This document shows positions 34,394 through 42,351 of a stretch of 64,000 bases of DNA, piece by piece. Within the stretch, counting starts at the first letter, position 1; every line of letters begins with the position of its first letter. The notes beneath the pieces are model-generated. The model was not told where the DNA came from and did no database searches. It saw only the letters and a list, made by a program, of their open reading frames with translations. The DNA comes from Mycobacterium celatum (GTDB lineage: Bacteria; Actinomycetota; Actinomycetes; Mycobacteriales; Mycobacteriaceae). The position numbers and the translations under genes were made by a program. The stretch is taken from positions 1 to 64,000 of the forward strand of contig NZ_LQOM01000011.1 of NCBI RefSeq assembly GCF_002101595.1, given 5' to 3'.

Positions 34394-35255
34394 CAGCGGC
34401 CATCCGAGCAGAGCGCACCACGGCAGCCAGCGGCCGCAGCGCATTGCTGGCGATCTGGGCCTCCGACAACGACTGTGCCGCAATCGGTGTCAGCCCGGCG
34501 CTGACCGTGATGATCGCGTCGACGTGCGCGGCGGTTTCCAGCACCCGTACCGCGCGGGTGGGCGCATGGTCGGGAATCCGGTGGTACCGCATGGATTCCA
34601 GCAGCTGCTCGACGAGTCCGCGCGGATCGTCGACGTCGGCGCCGGAGAAGCCGACCCCGACCGCGCTGAGCACTTCTGCCGCCGACCGTACTGCTGACCG
34701 TAGTTCGTATTCGGCTTCGCCAAGCTGATGCGCCTCGACCGCGGCCGCGCCCGGCAGCGAGTAGACCGTCCATGACAACGCGGTCAATTCCGGTACGGCG
34801 GTGTCGTCGCGGTCGTCGTACATGAAATCGGGGACCAGTCCCACGGCCACGCCGGAATCGTGCGGATCGGCTACCAGCACCGCCTCGCCGGCGGCCAGCG
34901 CCTCGTGCTCGAACCGGGTGCCCGCTGCAAGGCCGCGGACGTCGCCGGGTACCGGCAACACCAGGCTGACCGAGGGCGCGGCGATCCCCGACCTGCTGGC
35001 GGCGGTTCGCAGGGTCTGCAGCAGCGACACCGCACCTGCGTCATCGACATCGGGCCACGGCAGGCCGGTGTGACCGGCGGCTACCGCATCGTAGGCGGTG
35101 ACCGATTGCGTTGGGGCCCAACATGATAACGCATCAAGGACGTCGTCGGGGGCGGCCTGGCCGGCGAGCCAGGCGTTGGCCCATACCGAGAGCGTTGCGC
35201 TGGGGCACCACATGAATTCGCAGTGTAGTTGTTCGGCGCGATCGAGGCGGATCAC
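34359..35255 (-). CDS. Conserved mycobacterial protein (Rv1486c-like)
   Basis: The product has about 298 residues with no membrane segments and no recognised domain. It begins [19 protein letters not shown] from the GTG at 35255; an ATG at 35273 is the alternative, but would overlap the divergent gene's ATG. Features are acidic loops ([17 protein letters not shown]), a central [19 protein letters not shown] and a helical C-terminus. It corresponds to Rv1486c by position, between ferrochelatase and the nfeD gene. Function unknown. Confidence 0.75.
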   Translation of the reverse strand: MIRLDRAEQLHCEFMWCPSATLSVWANAWLAGQAAPDDVLDALSCWAPTQSVTAYDAVAAGHTGLPWPDVDDAGAVSLLQTLRTAASRSGIAAPSVSLVLPVPGDVRGLAAGTRFEHEALAAGEAVLVADPHDSGVAVGLVPDFMYDDRDDTAVPELTALSWTVYSLPGAAAVEAHQLGEAEYELRSAVRSAAEVLSAVGVGFSGADVDDPRGLVEQLLESMRYHRIPDHAPTRAVRVLETAAHVDAIITVSAGLTPIAAQSLSEAQIASNALRPLAAVVRSARMAAVSAILQSAWRG

Positions 35256-35271
35256 GCGATATCCTGACGGC

Positions 35272-35706
35272 ATGCCCGCCGCCCTGATCTGGCTGATCGT
35301 CGCGCTGGGTCTTGCCGGTGCGGAGGCGCTGACCGGCGATATGTTCTTGCTGATGCTGGGTGGCGGCGCACTGGCCGCCGCGGGCAGCAGTTGGCTGCTG
35401 AATTTGCCCATCTGGGCCGACGGCGCGGTTTTCCTGATGGTTTCGGTGTTGCTGCTGGTGCTGGTCCGGCCCGCACTGCGGCGACGGCTGACGCCGGCGG
35501 CGGGTGCGCGGACCGGTGTGCAGGCATTGGAAGGCAAGAACGCACTGGTCCTCGACCGCGTCGCCCGCGACGAGGGTCAGGTCAAGTTGGACGGCCAAAT
35601 CTGGACCGCGCGCCCGCTCAACGACAGCGACGTCTACCAGCCCGGTGAGCTGGTGACGGTCATGCACATCGACGGTGCCACCGCGGTGGTGTGGAAGAAC
35701 GTCTAG
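35272..35706 (+). CDS. NfeD-like membrane protein (Rv1487-like)
   Basis: The product is a 144-residue protein with two or three N-terminal transmembrane helices (4-22, 27-43, 48-66) and a C-terminal OB-fold NfeD domain (about 80-144, ending [14 protein letters not shown]). NfeD proteins pair with SPFH/stomatin proteins, here the next gene after 12 bases. Together they are thought to organise membrane microdomains. The start ATG is only 16 bases from the divergent gene's start, so the two share a promoter region. Confidence 0.9.
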   Translation: MPAALIWLIVALGLAGAEALTGDMFLLMLGGGALAAAGSSWLLNLPIWADGAVFLMVSVLLLVLVRPALRRRLTPAAGARTGVQALEGKNALVLDRVARDEGQVKLDGQIWTARPLNDSDVYQPGELVTVMHIDGATAVVWKNV

Positions 35707-35718
35707 ATAGAGGAGTTC

Positions 35719-36864
35719 ATGATGCAAGGTGCCGCCGCCGGTCTGGTGTTCCTGGCCGTTTTGGTGATCTTCGCCGCCATCGTGGTGGCGAAATCGATTG
35801 CGCTGATCCCGCAGGCGGAGGCGGCGGTGATCGAACGGCTGGGCCGCTACAGCCGTACGGTCAGCGGGCAGCTGACCCTGCTGGTGCCGTTCATCGACCG
35901 CATCCGGGCCCGGGTGGATCTGCGCGAGCGGGTGGTGTCGTTCCCGCCGCAGCCGGTGATCACCGAGGACAACCTGACGCTGAACATCGACACCGTGGTC
36001 TACTTCCAGGTCACCAACCCGCAGGCCGCGGTGTACGAGATCAGCAACTACATCGTCGGCGTCGAGCAGCTGACCACCACCACACTGCGCAACGTGGTCG
36101 GCGGTATGACGCTGGAACAGACGTTGACCTCACGCGAGGTGATCAACCGGCAGCTGCGCGGCGTGCTGGACGAAGCCACCGGCCGCTGGGGGCTGCGGGT
36201 GGCCCGCGTCGAGCTGCGCAGCATCGACCCGCCGCCGTCGATCCAGGCGTCGATGGAAAAGCAGATGAAGGCCGACCGGGAGAAGCGGGCGATGATCCTG
36301 ACCGCCGAAGGCCAGCGGGAGGCGGCCATCAAAGAGGCCGAGGGACGAAAGCAGGCGGAAATCCTTACCGCCGAAGGCGCCAAGCAGGCCGCGATCCTGG
36401 CAGCCGAGGCCGAGCGACAGTCGCGGATGTTGCGTGCGCAAGGTGAACGGGCCGCGGCCTATCTGCAGGCGCAGGGGCAGGCGAAGGCGATCGAGAAGAC
36501 GTTCGCCGCAATCAAGGCGGGCCGGCCGACTCCGGAGCTGCTGGCCTACCAGTATCTGCAGGTGCTGCCGAAGATGGCCCAGGGTCAAGCCAACAAGGTC
36601 TGGGTGGTGCCCAGCGACTTCGGCTCGGCCTTACAGGGTTTCACCAAACTACTGGGCGCGCCCGGCGAGGACGGGGTGTTCCGGTATCAGCCGTCGCCGG
36701 TCGACCAAGACCTACCCAAGCCCGAGGACGACAGCGACGAGGTCGCCGATTGGTTCTCCACGGAAACGGATCCCGCGATCGTGCAGGCAGTGGCCAAGGC
36801 TGAGGCCGACGCGCGCAAGCCGGTTGAGGGCGTGCTCGGCGCGCCGTCCGAGCTGACTCAATAA
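35719..36864 (+). CDS. SPFH/stomatin-family membrane protein (Rv1488-like)
   Basis: The product has 381 residues: an N-terminal membrane helix (about 5-28), an SPFH/band-7 domain (about 30-190, with ERLGRYSRTVSGQLTLLVPF start) and a long Glu/Ala/Lys-rich coiled coil (about 190-270, repeated AEGxxxAAIKEAEG-type units). The C-terminal 100 residues are acidic. It probably oligomerises on the inner membrane with the NfeD partner. GAGGAG at 35711 supports the first of two ATGs. Confidence 0.92.
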   Translation: MMQGAAAGLVFLAVLVIFAAIVVAKSIALIPQAEAAVIERLGRYSRTVSGQLTLLVPFIDRIRARVDLRERVVSFPPQPVITEDNLTLNIDTVVYFQVTNPQAAVYEISNYIVGVEQLTTTTLRNVVGGMTLEQTLTSREVINRQLRGVLDEATGRWGLRVARVELRSIDPPPSIQASMEKQMKADREKRAMILTAEGQREAAIKEAEGRKQAEILTAEGAKQAAILAAEAERQSRMLRAQGERAAAYLQAQGQAKAIEKTFAAIKAGRPTPELLAYQYLQVLPKMAQGQANKVWVVPSDFGSALQGFTKLLGAPGEDGVFRYQPSPVDQDLPKPEDDSDEVADWFSTETDPAIVQAVAKAEADARKPVEGVLGAPSELTQ

Positions 36865-36873
36865 GGTGGTGCG

Positions 36874-37221
36874 GTGACTTCTCCCAAAACCTATGCGGCG
36901 CTGGCCGCTTTCCAGGCCGGTGACGCGGTGGCGTGTGCGATCCCATTGCCGTATATCGCGAAATCGCTTGATACACTGGGTGTTCCGCAGAATATCCGGT
37001 GGATTTTGCCAGTGTCCAAGGCGGCCTCGGTCATTGGGTTACTCTCAGTCGGCAGGTTTCCGGTACTGGCCCGGCTGACCACCGCAATGCTGACGCTGTA
37101 TTTCGTTCTCGCTGTCGGAGCACACATCCGCGTCCGCGATCGAGTCGTCAATGCCGTTCCCGCGGCATCGTTTTTGGTGACGTATGCGGCGCTGACGGTG
37201 AAAGGCCCGGACGGCGGTTAA
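36874..37221 (+). CDS. DoxX-like small membrane protein (Rv1489-like)
   Basis: The product is a 115-residue protein with four hydrophobic segments (about 8-26, 44-60, 66-86, 92-108), layout of the DoxX-like family. GTG start at 36874, nine bases after the SPFH stop, so it may be part of that operon. No catalytic residues are recognised. Its stop overlaps the convergent reductase gene stop. It marks the left border of the accessory stretch that follows. Confidence 0.75.
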   Translation: MTSPKTYAALAAFQAGDAVACAIPLPYIAKSLDTLGVPQNIRWILPVSKAASVIGLLSVGRFPVLARLTTAMLTLYFVLAVGAHIRVRDRVVNAVPAASFLVTYAALTVKGPDGG

Positions 37222-37682
37222 CCGAGCCGCAGCTCGACCATCGGCAGCGGCGTATTGGTCTCGGTGATCGGACGTCCCAGCGTTTTCTCCAGCACGCCCT
37301 TGAACCCGGCCCATGCGCGGGGGTGGCGGCTGATATAGGCCGCGAGCGCCCGATCGGCCTCGTCCTGGGTGAGCACGCGCGCCGTCGCCGCCGCGGGAGC
37401 GCGGCTTCCGGTGTAGACCCGCACCTGCGGGTGGACCTGAATATTGCGGAACCACTGCGCCTTTGCGCCGAAGCCGGAGGCCACCACGTAGCGGTCAGGT
37501 GCCGGGTGATCGATGACCTCGAGCACCACATAGCGCCGCGCGCCGGACTTGCGGCCGATGTGTTCGAGCATCAGCAACCGCGACCCCAGCACAGCGCCGG
37601 CGCGCGCCTTGTAGATCCAGATCGGCGCGCGCATCAACCGCCGCGACCGCAGCAATCGTGCGGCCCCGGTTCCCAATGACAT
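37218..37682 (-). CDS. Deazaflavin (F420)-dependent nitroreductase-family protein
   Basis: The product is a 154-residue protein of the Ddn/FDOR split beta-barrel family. LEHIGRKSGARRYVVLEV and YVVASGFGAKAQWFRNIQ are the characteristic F420-binding segments. Such enzymes use F420H2 to reduce quinones, nitro compounds or aflatoxins. It starts 26 bases after the TetR stop on the same strand, so it is probably controlled by that TetR. The hydrophobic N-terminus (residues 1-25) may touch the membrane. Start ATG at 37682; a longer form would overlap TetR. Confidence 0.85.
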   Translation of the reverse strand: MSLGTGAARLLRSRRLMRAPIWIYKARAGAVLGSRLLMLEHIGRKSGARRYVVLEVIDHPAPDRYVVASGFGAKAQWFRNIQVHPQVRVYTGSRAPAAATARVLTQDEADRALAAYISRHPRAWAGFKGVLEKTLGRPITETNTPLPMVELRLG

Positions 37683-37707
37683 GCTGCCTCCATTTCGTGG
37701 TGTTGGG

Positions 37708-38319
37708 TCAACCAAGCCCGTCGCGGTAGATCGCGAAAACCTCAGCGGCCCAGCGCGCAATGCCGTCAGCCGACAGCGGATCGAAGCCGAGCAACTCGGT
37801 CAGTCGGGGACGCAGGGTGAGCACCGCCAGGTCGTTGACCATCAAGATGGCCGCTCGGACGTCGGGATCCGCGCCGGCGCTCGCGGTGCCGGCCGCGACC
37901 ATGGCGTCGAGGGTGTCGCGGCTGACGCGGTGAAGCCGCTCGAACAGCGCCGATCCGGCCGGGCCGCCGCCGATCAGCATCCGGCTCAGGTATGCCGGGA
38001 TCGCCGAGTCGGGCGGCAGGTGAGTGGCGAGGCCGTCGAGCATGCTGGGCACCGCAGCCGGGTCCAATCCGGAAGTGGCTGTGCTCGTGGTCATTTCGCT
38101 CAGTACCGCCTCGAGGCTTGCGACGACGTGATCGTCCACGGCTGCCACCAGGCCCTCCTTGGAGCCGTAGTGCCGGATCAGCAAGGCCGGTGACACGCGC
38201 GCGGCGGCCGCGATATCGCGCATCGTGACGGCGTCGGGGCCCCGTTCGGCGAACAGCCGCAGCGCTTCGTCGCGGATGCGGGCGCGGGCGGTGCGGTCAT
38301 CCGACGGCGGTAAATGCAC
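37708..38319 (-). CDS. TetR-family regulator of the deazaflavin reductase operon
   Basis: The product has 203 residues, with an HTH (VTMRDIAAAARVSPALLIRHYG, core DIAAAARVSPALLIRHYG, near 36-53) and a TetR C-terminal helical domain. GTG at 38319 was chosen because VHLPPSDDRTARAR leads into the HTH and because a perfect palindrome lies immediately upstream. It is followed by the F420-type reductase gene and so probably represses itself and that gene. The inducer is unknown. Confidence 0.87.
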   Translation of the reverse strand: MHLPPSDDRTARARIRDEALRLFAERGPDAVTMRDIAAAARVSPALLIRHYGSKEGLVAAVDDHVVASLEAVLSEMTTSTATSGLDPAAVPSMLDGLATHLPPDSAIPAYLSRMLIGGGPAGSALFERLHRVSRDTLDAMVAAGTASAGADPDVRAAILMVNDLAVLTLRPRLTELLGFDPLSADGIARWAAEVFAIYRDGLG

Positions 38320-38336
38320 GTTTACTATTGTAAACG
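38319..38336. promoter_or_regulatory. Palindromic operator at the TetR start
   Basis: CGTTTAC (38319-38325), TATT, GTAAACG (38330-38336) form a perfect inverted repeat with seven-base arms touching the TetR start codon. Such AT-containing palindromes next to a tetR start are usually the regulator's own operator. No second copy was noticed in the window. Confidence 0.7.
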
Positions 38337-38382
38337 GTTGTTTAATAGATGCAAGGCATCGACTGGCGCGCAACCCTGCGGC

Positions 38383-39132
38383 TCACGACGAGTGCGGCGG
38401 AAGTGGTTGCGGCGGTAGCCGATAGCCCGGCGTGAACCAGTTGACTTTGCTGCGCCACGACCGGGCCGAGGCGTATGCAAAGCCCGTCGTGCCCAGGCAT
38501 CCGCACAGCCACACCGGCAGAGTGACGTCGATGCCCGCCCACGCTGTTGCCATCTGAATCACGTTGGCCGCCACGCCGAATCCGGCAGAGATCAGGTAGA
38601 GATCCACGGTGGACCTCGAGCGGGGATCGTGGCGCAGAATGAGCAGCACCCGGCCCGCGTAGCTCAGCAGGTAGATGAGCAAGCTGCCCAGCACCAGCCA
38701 ATAGGCCCCCAGCCAGACCGTGCTGACGTGGGCCGGGAACAGGTCGGGGTGGTAGGCCTCGTCGGCGATGACGAACACCGCAGCCAGCATCGGCACACCG
38801 AGGCGGACGGGCCTTCCGACGTGGCGGTGCAACAGTCCCTGGACTTTCTCTTCGTCGGTGAGCCGCGCCAGCGCGTGGTCGATGATGGCTGCCACCGCGA
38901 CGACCAGGCACAGGTGGCCCAGCAGATCTTCGACATTCCACAGCCCCAGGATCCGATGCAGCGCCGGCCCGAAGGTCGCCGACGCCCAGGGCGACATGAG
39001 CAGCACGGCGCAGCCTTGTAGGGCGATGTTGAGGGTGGCGCCTGCCTCCCACCGTGATTGCCAGGTGTGGCGACGGATCCACAGGCTGCACACGATGGCG
39101 GCGAGGGTGGCGCTGATCAGGGCGGCCAGCAT
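38383..39132 (-). CDS. Seven-helix membrane protein of HTH/membrane module 1
   Basis: The product has 249 residues and about seven transmembrane helices (near 1-17, 31-48, 67-87, 111-126, 141-162, 178-198, 203-221). It is clearly paralogous to the protein at 52989-53729: shared segments include SLWIRR.TW..RWE, ATLNIALQGCAV.LMSP, WN.ED.LGH.C and LR.DPRSR. It resembles the seven-helix part of actinobacterial DUF6545 (MAB_1171c-type) proteins, but is shorter; that link is tentative. It starts 24 bases after the HTH gene and so forms an operon with it. No transporter motif is seen. Confidence 0.72.
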   Translation of the reverse strand: MLAALISATLAAIVCSLWIRRHTWQSRWEAGATLNIALQGCAVLLMSPWASATFGPALHRILGLWNVEDLLGHLCLVVAVAAIIDHALARLTDEEKVQGLLHRHVGRPVRLGVPMLAAVFVIADEAYHPDLFPAHVSTVWLGAYWLVLGSLLIYLLSYAGRVLLILRHDPRSRSTVDLYLISAGFGVAANVIQMATAWAGIDVTLPVWLCGCLGTTGFAYASARSWRSKVNWFTPGYRLPPQPLPPHSS

Positions 39133-39156
39133 CGACTCGATACGTCCGGAATGCGA

Positions 39157-39477
39157 TCAGACGGGAGGCTTGTTGGGGTCCGGGCGAAGATCGCGCAGCC
39201 TCGGCAGGCCCGGGTCTGACTGCACGTACTCGGTGACCGCTTCGGGCTGGATCAAACCGTAGCGGACCTGCAGGTCGACTGGGTTGAGTCCGAAGTAGCT
39301 GGCCACCTTGATCAGGTTGTCGGCGGTGATCAGCCTGCCCTCGCGCGCGGCCTTGTAGTAGGCGGATTTGCGGTAACCGAAAGCCTCGTAGACCTCGGTC
39401 GCGGCAAGCGGGCGGCCGACCAGATAGGGCAGCACCACCGCCGGGTCTTTGTCGCGGTCTTCCATGCCCTGGCACAT
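39157..39477 (-). CDS. HTH regulator of HTH/membrane module 1
   Basis: The product is a 106-residue protein. YRKSAYYKAAREGRLITADN and LIKVASYFGLNPVDLQVRYG form a helix-turn-helix like that of mycobacteriophage-type immunity repressors. The paralogue at 52606 has the same RS.YY.....G.LITADNL.KAA..LG.N pattern. It was probably acquired from a phage or is a chromosomal relative. ATG 39477 has an AGAGG site close by; ATG 39465 is a second choice. The membrane protein gene follows. A palindrome at 39554-39567 in the divergent gap is a candidate binding site. Confidence 0.72.
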   Translation of the reverse strand: MCQGMEDRDKDPAVVLPYLVGRPLAATEVYEAFGYRKSAYYKAAREGRLITADNLIKVASYFGLNPVDLQVRYGLIQPEAVTEYVQSDPGLPRLRDLRPDPNKPPV

Positions 39478-39553
39478 TAGACCTCTTCAATGAACGCAGC
39501 TGCACCCGACGGGAACCCGGGTCGGTGTGTCGGCCGTCTGTGGTCTACTTTGA

Positions 39554-39567
39554 TGGACATTTGTCCA
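39554..39567. promoter_or_regulatory. Palindrome between module 1 and the zinc-ribbon gene
   Basis: TGGACA-TT-TGTCCA is a perfect inverted repeat with six-base arms. It lies in the 127-base gap between the divergent HTH gene (start 39477) and zinc-ribbon gene (start 39605). It may be the operator of the HTH protein and control both directions. No matching copy was noticed near module 2. Confidence 0.5.
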
Positions 39568-39604
39568 CAATGTGATTAGCGGTCAGCCTGGAGGCGTTCG
39601 TCAT

Positions 39605-39991
39605 ATGGGATCTGCTAATGCCGCGCAGTGCCTTGAATGCGGGAAGGCGTTCACTGTCAGCCACGGTAGCGGGTTCTTCTTTCACCTGCTGCGTTGCGGC
39701 GAGTGCGGCAGAACACGGGCGATCGGGTTCGACGAGTTGGGCGACCTTCACCTGCGTTACCTCAAAGGCTCCCCGACGCCGCACTGCGTGGCCAGCGCCA
39801 AGCACGACGAGCTCGTCCGGGAATACGTTGACGGCGAGCCCGTTTCGGCGACGGACTATTGGGCCGGTGTTGAAGCGCTGGCCGGGCGTTGTGGCTGCGG
39901 AGGCAAGATCACGCTCGATGCGCCGCCGCGTTGTCCGGCCTGCCGCTCGGTGAAATTCGAGGAAGGCCCCGAGCTGATTCGGTACGACTGA
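39605..39991 (+). CDS. Double zinc-ribbon protein, unknown function
   Basis: The product is a 128-residue cysteine-rich protein. The first ribbon uses CLEC and CGEC (residues about 8-43), the second RCGCGGK and CPAC (about 98-117). Between them is a mixed region with ATDYWAGVEALAG. No enzyme motif or HTH is seen, so nucleic-acid or protein binding is the likely role. GGAGG at 39590-39594 supports the ATG at 39605. It is divergent from the HTH gene of module 1 and may share its control. Confidence 0.7.
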   Translation: MGSANAAQCLECGKAFTVSHGSGFFFHLLRCGECGRTRAIGFDELGDLHLRYLKGSPTPHCVASAKHDELVREYVDGEPVSATDYWAGVEALAGRCGCGGKITLDAPPRCPACRSVKFEEGPELIRYD

Positions 39992-40044
39992 GCCGACTGG
40001 CGGACACCGACATGCTTTAAGGTGGTAATTAGCGGCTCTATGTT

Positions 40045-40062
40045 GTGACGTGGTCGTGACGT
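40045..40062. promoter_or_regulatory. GTGACGT direct repeat upstream of the DUF7159-like gene
   Basis: GTGACGT occurs at 40045-40051 and 40056-40062, again with an 11-base period, about 40 bases before the GTG start at 40102. The layout suits an OmpR-type response regulator, and one is encoded 2.3 kb downstream, but the link is only suggested. Confidence 0.4.
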
Positions 40063-40101
40063 CCGGGGTCTGACTGGCAAGCAAACTCATGTGGAGGGGT
40101 A

Positions 40102-41667
40102 GTGGACATCGTCCTCGGTGTGTCGATGGCGCCCACAACGGTCCGCATGGTGCTGGTCGAGGGTCAAAACGCCGACGGAGTCACCGTCGATGAAGACGGC
40201 TTCGAGGTGCCCGCCGATGCCGACTTGGCAAATACCGGCGTGGCCGATCAAGTCATCGCCGCGATCTTGGGTACCCGCGAAAGCGCGGCCGAGGGTGATT
40301 ACCACCTGGCGTCGACCGGGGTGACCTGGACCGACCCGGCGGAAGCCGCCGCTTTGCGCGACGCGCTGGCCGCCCACAAGGTCGAAAACGTCATGCTGGT
40401 CTCGGCGTTTCTGGCTGCGGCCGCGCTGGCTCAGGCCGTCGGCAGCGCTGTCGGGTACGCCCATACCGGGCTGCTGTTCCTCGAGCCGGAGACGGCGACG
40501 CTGGCGATCGTCGATTCCGCCGACGGTTCCATCGCCGACGTGCGCCGCCGGCCGCTGTCCGGCAGCGACGCAGCGACCGAGTTGGCCGACATGATGGCGG
40601 GGCTCGAGGCGCTGGAATCACGCCCCGACGGGGTCTTCGTCGTCGGCTGTGGGGTTGACGTCACCGCGATCAAGCCGCGACTGGAGACCGCGACCGCACT
40701 GCCGGTCAACGCTCCCGAGGAGCCGGAAACGGCGCTGGCCCGCGGCGCAGCGTTGGCGGCGGCGAATGCGCCGCTGTTCGCCTCGTCGACCGCAGCCGTT
40801 GCCTATGCGCAGGTTCCCGATTGGACGACCGCCGAAGTGGTGGAACCCGGTGCCGCAGCAGACCTTTCGGGCTTTGATGACCCCTACGCCGTCGACGATG
40901 CCGACTTCGGCGAAACCGAACACGGGCGAAAGCCGTTCCTGGTGGCCCTCAGCGTGATGATGGTTTTTTTCGTTGGTGTGTTGGCCCTGGTCATTTCGCT
41001 GGCGGTCGCGGTGCGTCCGGCGGTCAGTCAGCGGCCAAGCTCCGGGGGAAACCTCGTCGTACCCGCCGAGCGGATGCCGGCGCCCGCTCCCAAGGCGGAG
41101 GTTCCCGCGCCTCCGGCAGCGCCGCCGAACAAGGTTGAGCAGCCTGCGCCCGAGGTGCAGCAGGTTCCTCGCGAGGCACCTGCGCCGGAAGCGCCGGCGC
41201 CGGCGCCCGCGCCCGCGGCCCCCGCACCGGCACCCGTCGCTCCGGCACCCGTCCAGGTGCCCGCGGCTGCAGCACCAGCGCCGGAAGCCCCGGCGCCCGC
41301 GCCGCAGGCTCCACCGGCCCCGCCGCCCGCGGCCCCTGCACCCGTGCCCGTGCCGGTACCGGTGCCCGTCGCGCCGGTTGTCCCGCTACTGCCGCCGATC
41401 TTCAATCCGCCCGGCAACAGCTCCCCGTGGCAGCCCGGCGGCGGTGACCGTGACCGGGGCGGCTGGCAACCGGGCGGCGGTGACCGTGACCGGGGCGGCT
41501 GGCAACCGGGCGGCGGTGGCGGATGGTTCCCCGGCGGTGGTGATCACGGCGGTGGTGGTCGCGGCGGTGGCGACCACGGTGGCGGCTTCGGCGGCTTCGG
41601 CGGCATCGGCGGCGGGTTCGGCGGCTTCGGCGGTGGCCACGGCGGCTTCGGCGGCCGCGGCCACTGA
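40102..41667 (+). CDS. DUF7159-like mycobacterial membrane protein with Pro/Ala and Gly-rich tail
   Basis: The product has 521 residues. Residues 1-215 form an Hsp70/actin-like domain of the mycobacterial DUF7159 type (MDIVLGVSMAPTTVRMVLVEG start, FVVGCGVDVTAIKPRLE later). Next come an acidic stretch, one transmembrane helix (about 278-303), a long Pro/Ala-rich spacer (about 320-440) and a Gly-rich tail with WQPGGGDRDRGG repeats and GGFGG units. The N-terminal domain should be cytosolic and the tail extracytoplasmic, spanning the cell wall. GGAGGGG precedes the GTG start. Function is unknown; a cell-envelope sensor or scaffold is a guess. Confidence 0.78.
   Translation: MDIVLGVSMAPTTVRMVLVEGQNADGVTVDEDGFEVPADADLANTGVADQVIAAILGTRESAAEGDYHLASTGVTWTDPAEAAALRDALAAHKVENVMLVSAFLAAAALAQAVGSAVGYAHTGLLFLEPETATLAIVDSADGSIADVRRRPLSGSDAATELADMMAGLEALESRPDGVFVVGCGVDVTAIKPRLETATALPVNAPEEPETALARGAALAAANAPLFASSTAAVAYAQVPDWTTAEVVEPGAAADLSGFDDPYAVDDADFGETEHGRKPFLVALSVMMVFFVGVLALVISLAVAVRPAVSQRPSSGGNLVVPAERMPAPAPKAEVPAPPAAPPNKVEQPAPEVQQVPREAPAPEAPAPAPAPAAPAPAPVAPAPVQVPAAAAPAPEAPAPAPQAPPAPPPAAPAPVPVPVPVPVAPVVPLLPPIFNPPGNSSPWQPGGGDRDRGGWQPGGGDRDRGGWQPGGGGGWFPGGGDHGGGGRGGGDHGGGFGGFGGIGGGFGGFGGGHGGFGGRGH
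41428..41517 (+). repeat. 36-base tandem repeat in the DUF7159-like gene
   Basis: Two full units and one half unit of 36 bases start at 41428, 41464 and 41500 and encode WQPGGGDRDRGG. The units are nearly identical at DNA level, so copy number may vary between strains without shifting the frame. Confidence 0.8.
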
Positions 41668-41704
41668 CCGGCCAGAACCTCGAAAACCGTTGTCGCGCTG
41701 AGCC

Positions 41705-42253
41705 TTACGCCGGCGGTGGAGGCGGCGGACCCCACGGCGGCATCGGGCCAGGAGGCGGGGGCGGCGGCGGAGGCCCCCATGGCCCGGGCGGCGGTCCACC
41801 CGGAGGCGGCGGCGGGGGTGCACCCGGTGCGGGCGGCGGAGGTGCCGGCTCGCCCGGCGCCGGCGGATGCTGAGGCGGCTCCGCGCGCCGCGGATGCGGC
41901 ACGGGCGGGGCTTTCGGCGGCGGTGGCGCGGGTGGCATCGCCTCGGGCGGAGGCCCAGGGGGCACGGCGTGCGGCAGCGGGAACGGTGGCGGCGGTGGCC
42001 GCAGCGGCGCGTCGGCGCTGGTCTGCCAACCCGGCGGGGGAGGCGCCGGCGTCGACGTGATGGCGATGACCGCGGCGGTCAGCAACGCGCCCACGATGAT
42101 CCCGACTACCCCGGCGGCGGCTGCGACGCCGACCGGATGGCGCTGCGCGGACGACCCGCTCCATCGTCGACGCGGCTGCGCTGCAACGGTTTCGGCGACG
42201 GGCGGCGAGCTTTCTGGTTCCGGGGTCAGGTTCTGATTCTCTTCGGCGTTCAT
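41705..42253 (-). CDS. Proline-rich single-span membrane protein
   Basis: The product has 182 residues: a cytosolic N-terminus with basic PRRRWSG, one transmembrane helix (VGVAAAAGVVGIIVGALLTA, about 41-60) and an extracytoplasmic tail of about 110 residues that is mostly Pro with Gly and Ala. Low complexity prevents family assignment. It is divergent from the response regulator gene with a 98-base gap and may belong to its regulon. The DNA of the tail is a near-continuous C/G run, so its length should be treated with care. Confidence 0.65.
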   Translation of the reverse strand: MNAEENQNLTPEPESSPPVAETVAAQPRRRWSGSSAQRHPVGVAAAAGVVGIIVGALLTAAVIAITSTPAPPPPGWQTSADAPLRPPPPPFPLPHAVPPGPPPEAMPPAPPPPKAPPVPHPRRAEPPQHPPAPGEPAPPPPAPGAPPPPPPGGPPPGPWGPPPPPPPPGPMPPWGPPPPPPA

Positions 42254-42351
42254 GGCCGTGACGCTAGGCAGCGAAGTTGAAGTGAACCTGAAGAACCTGC
42301 CGCCGTCGTTTCTTCAGCCTGATCTCAGATAGGCGGCGTTAAGAATGAGAC

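Noticed and set aside
41028..42164. Long open frames on opposite strands in the Pro/Gly-rich region
   Set aside because: They are shadows caused by extreme GC and low complexity; only the two frames with membrane helices and starts were kept.
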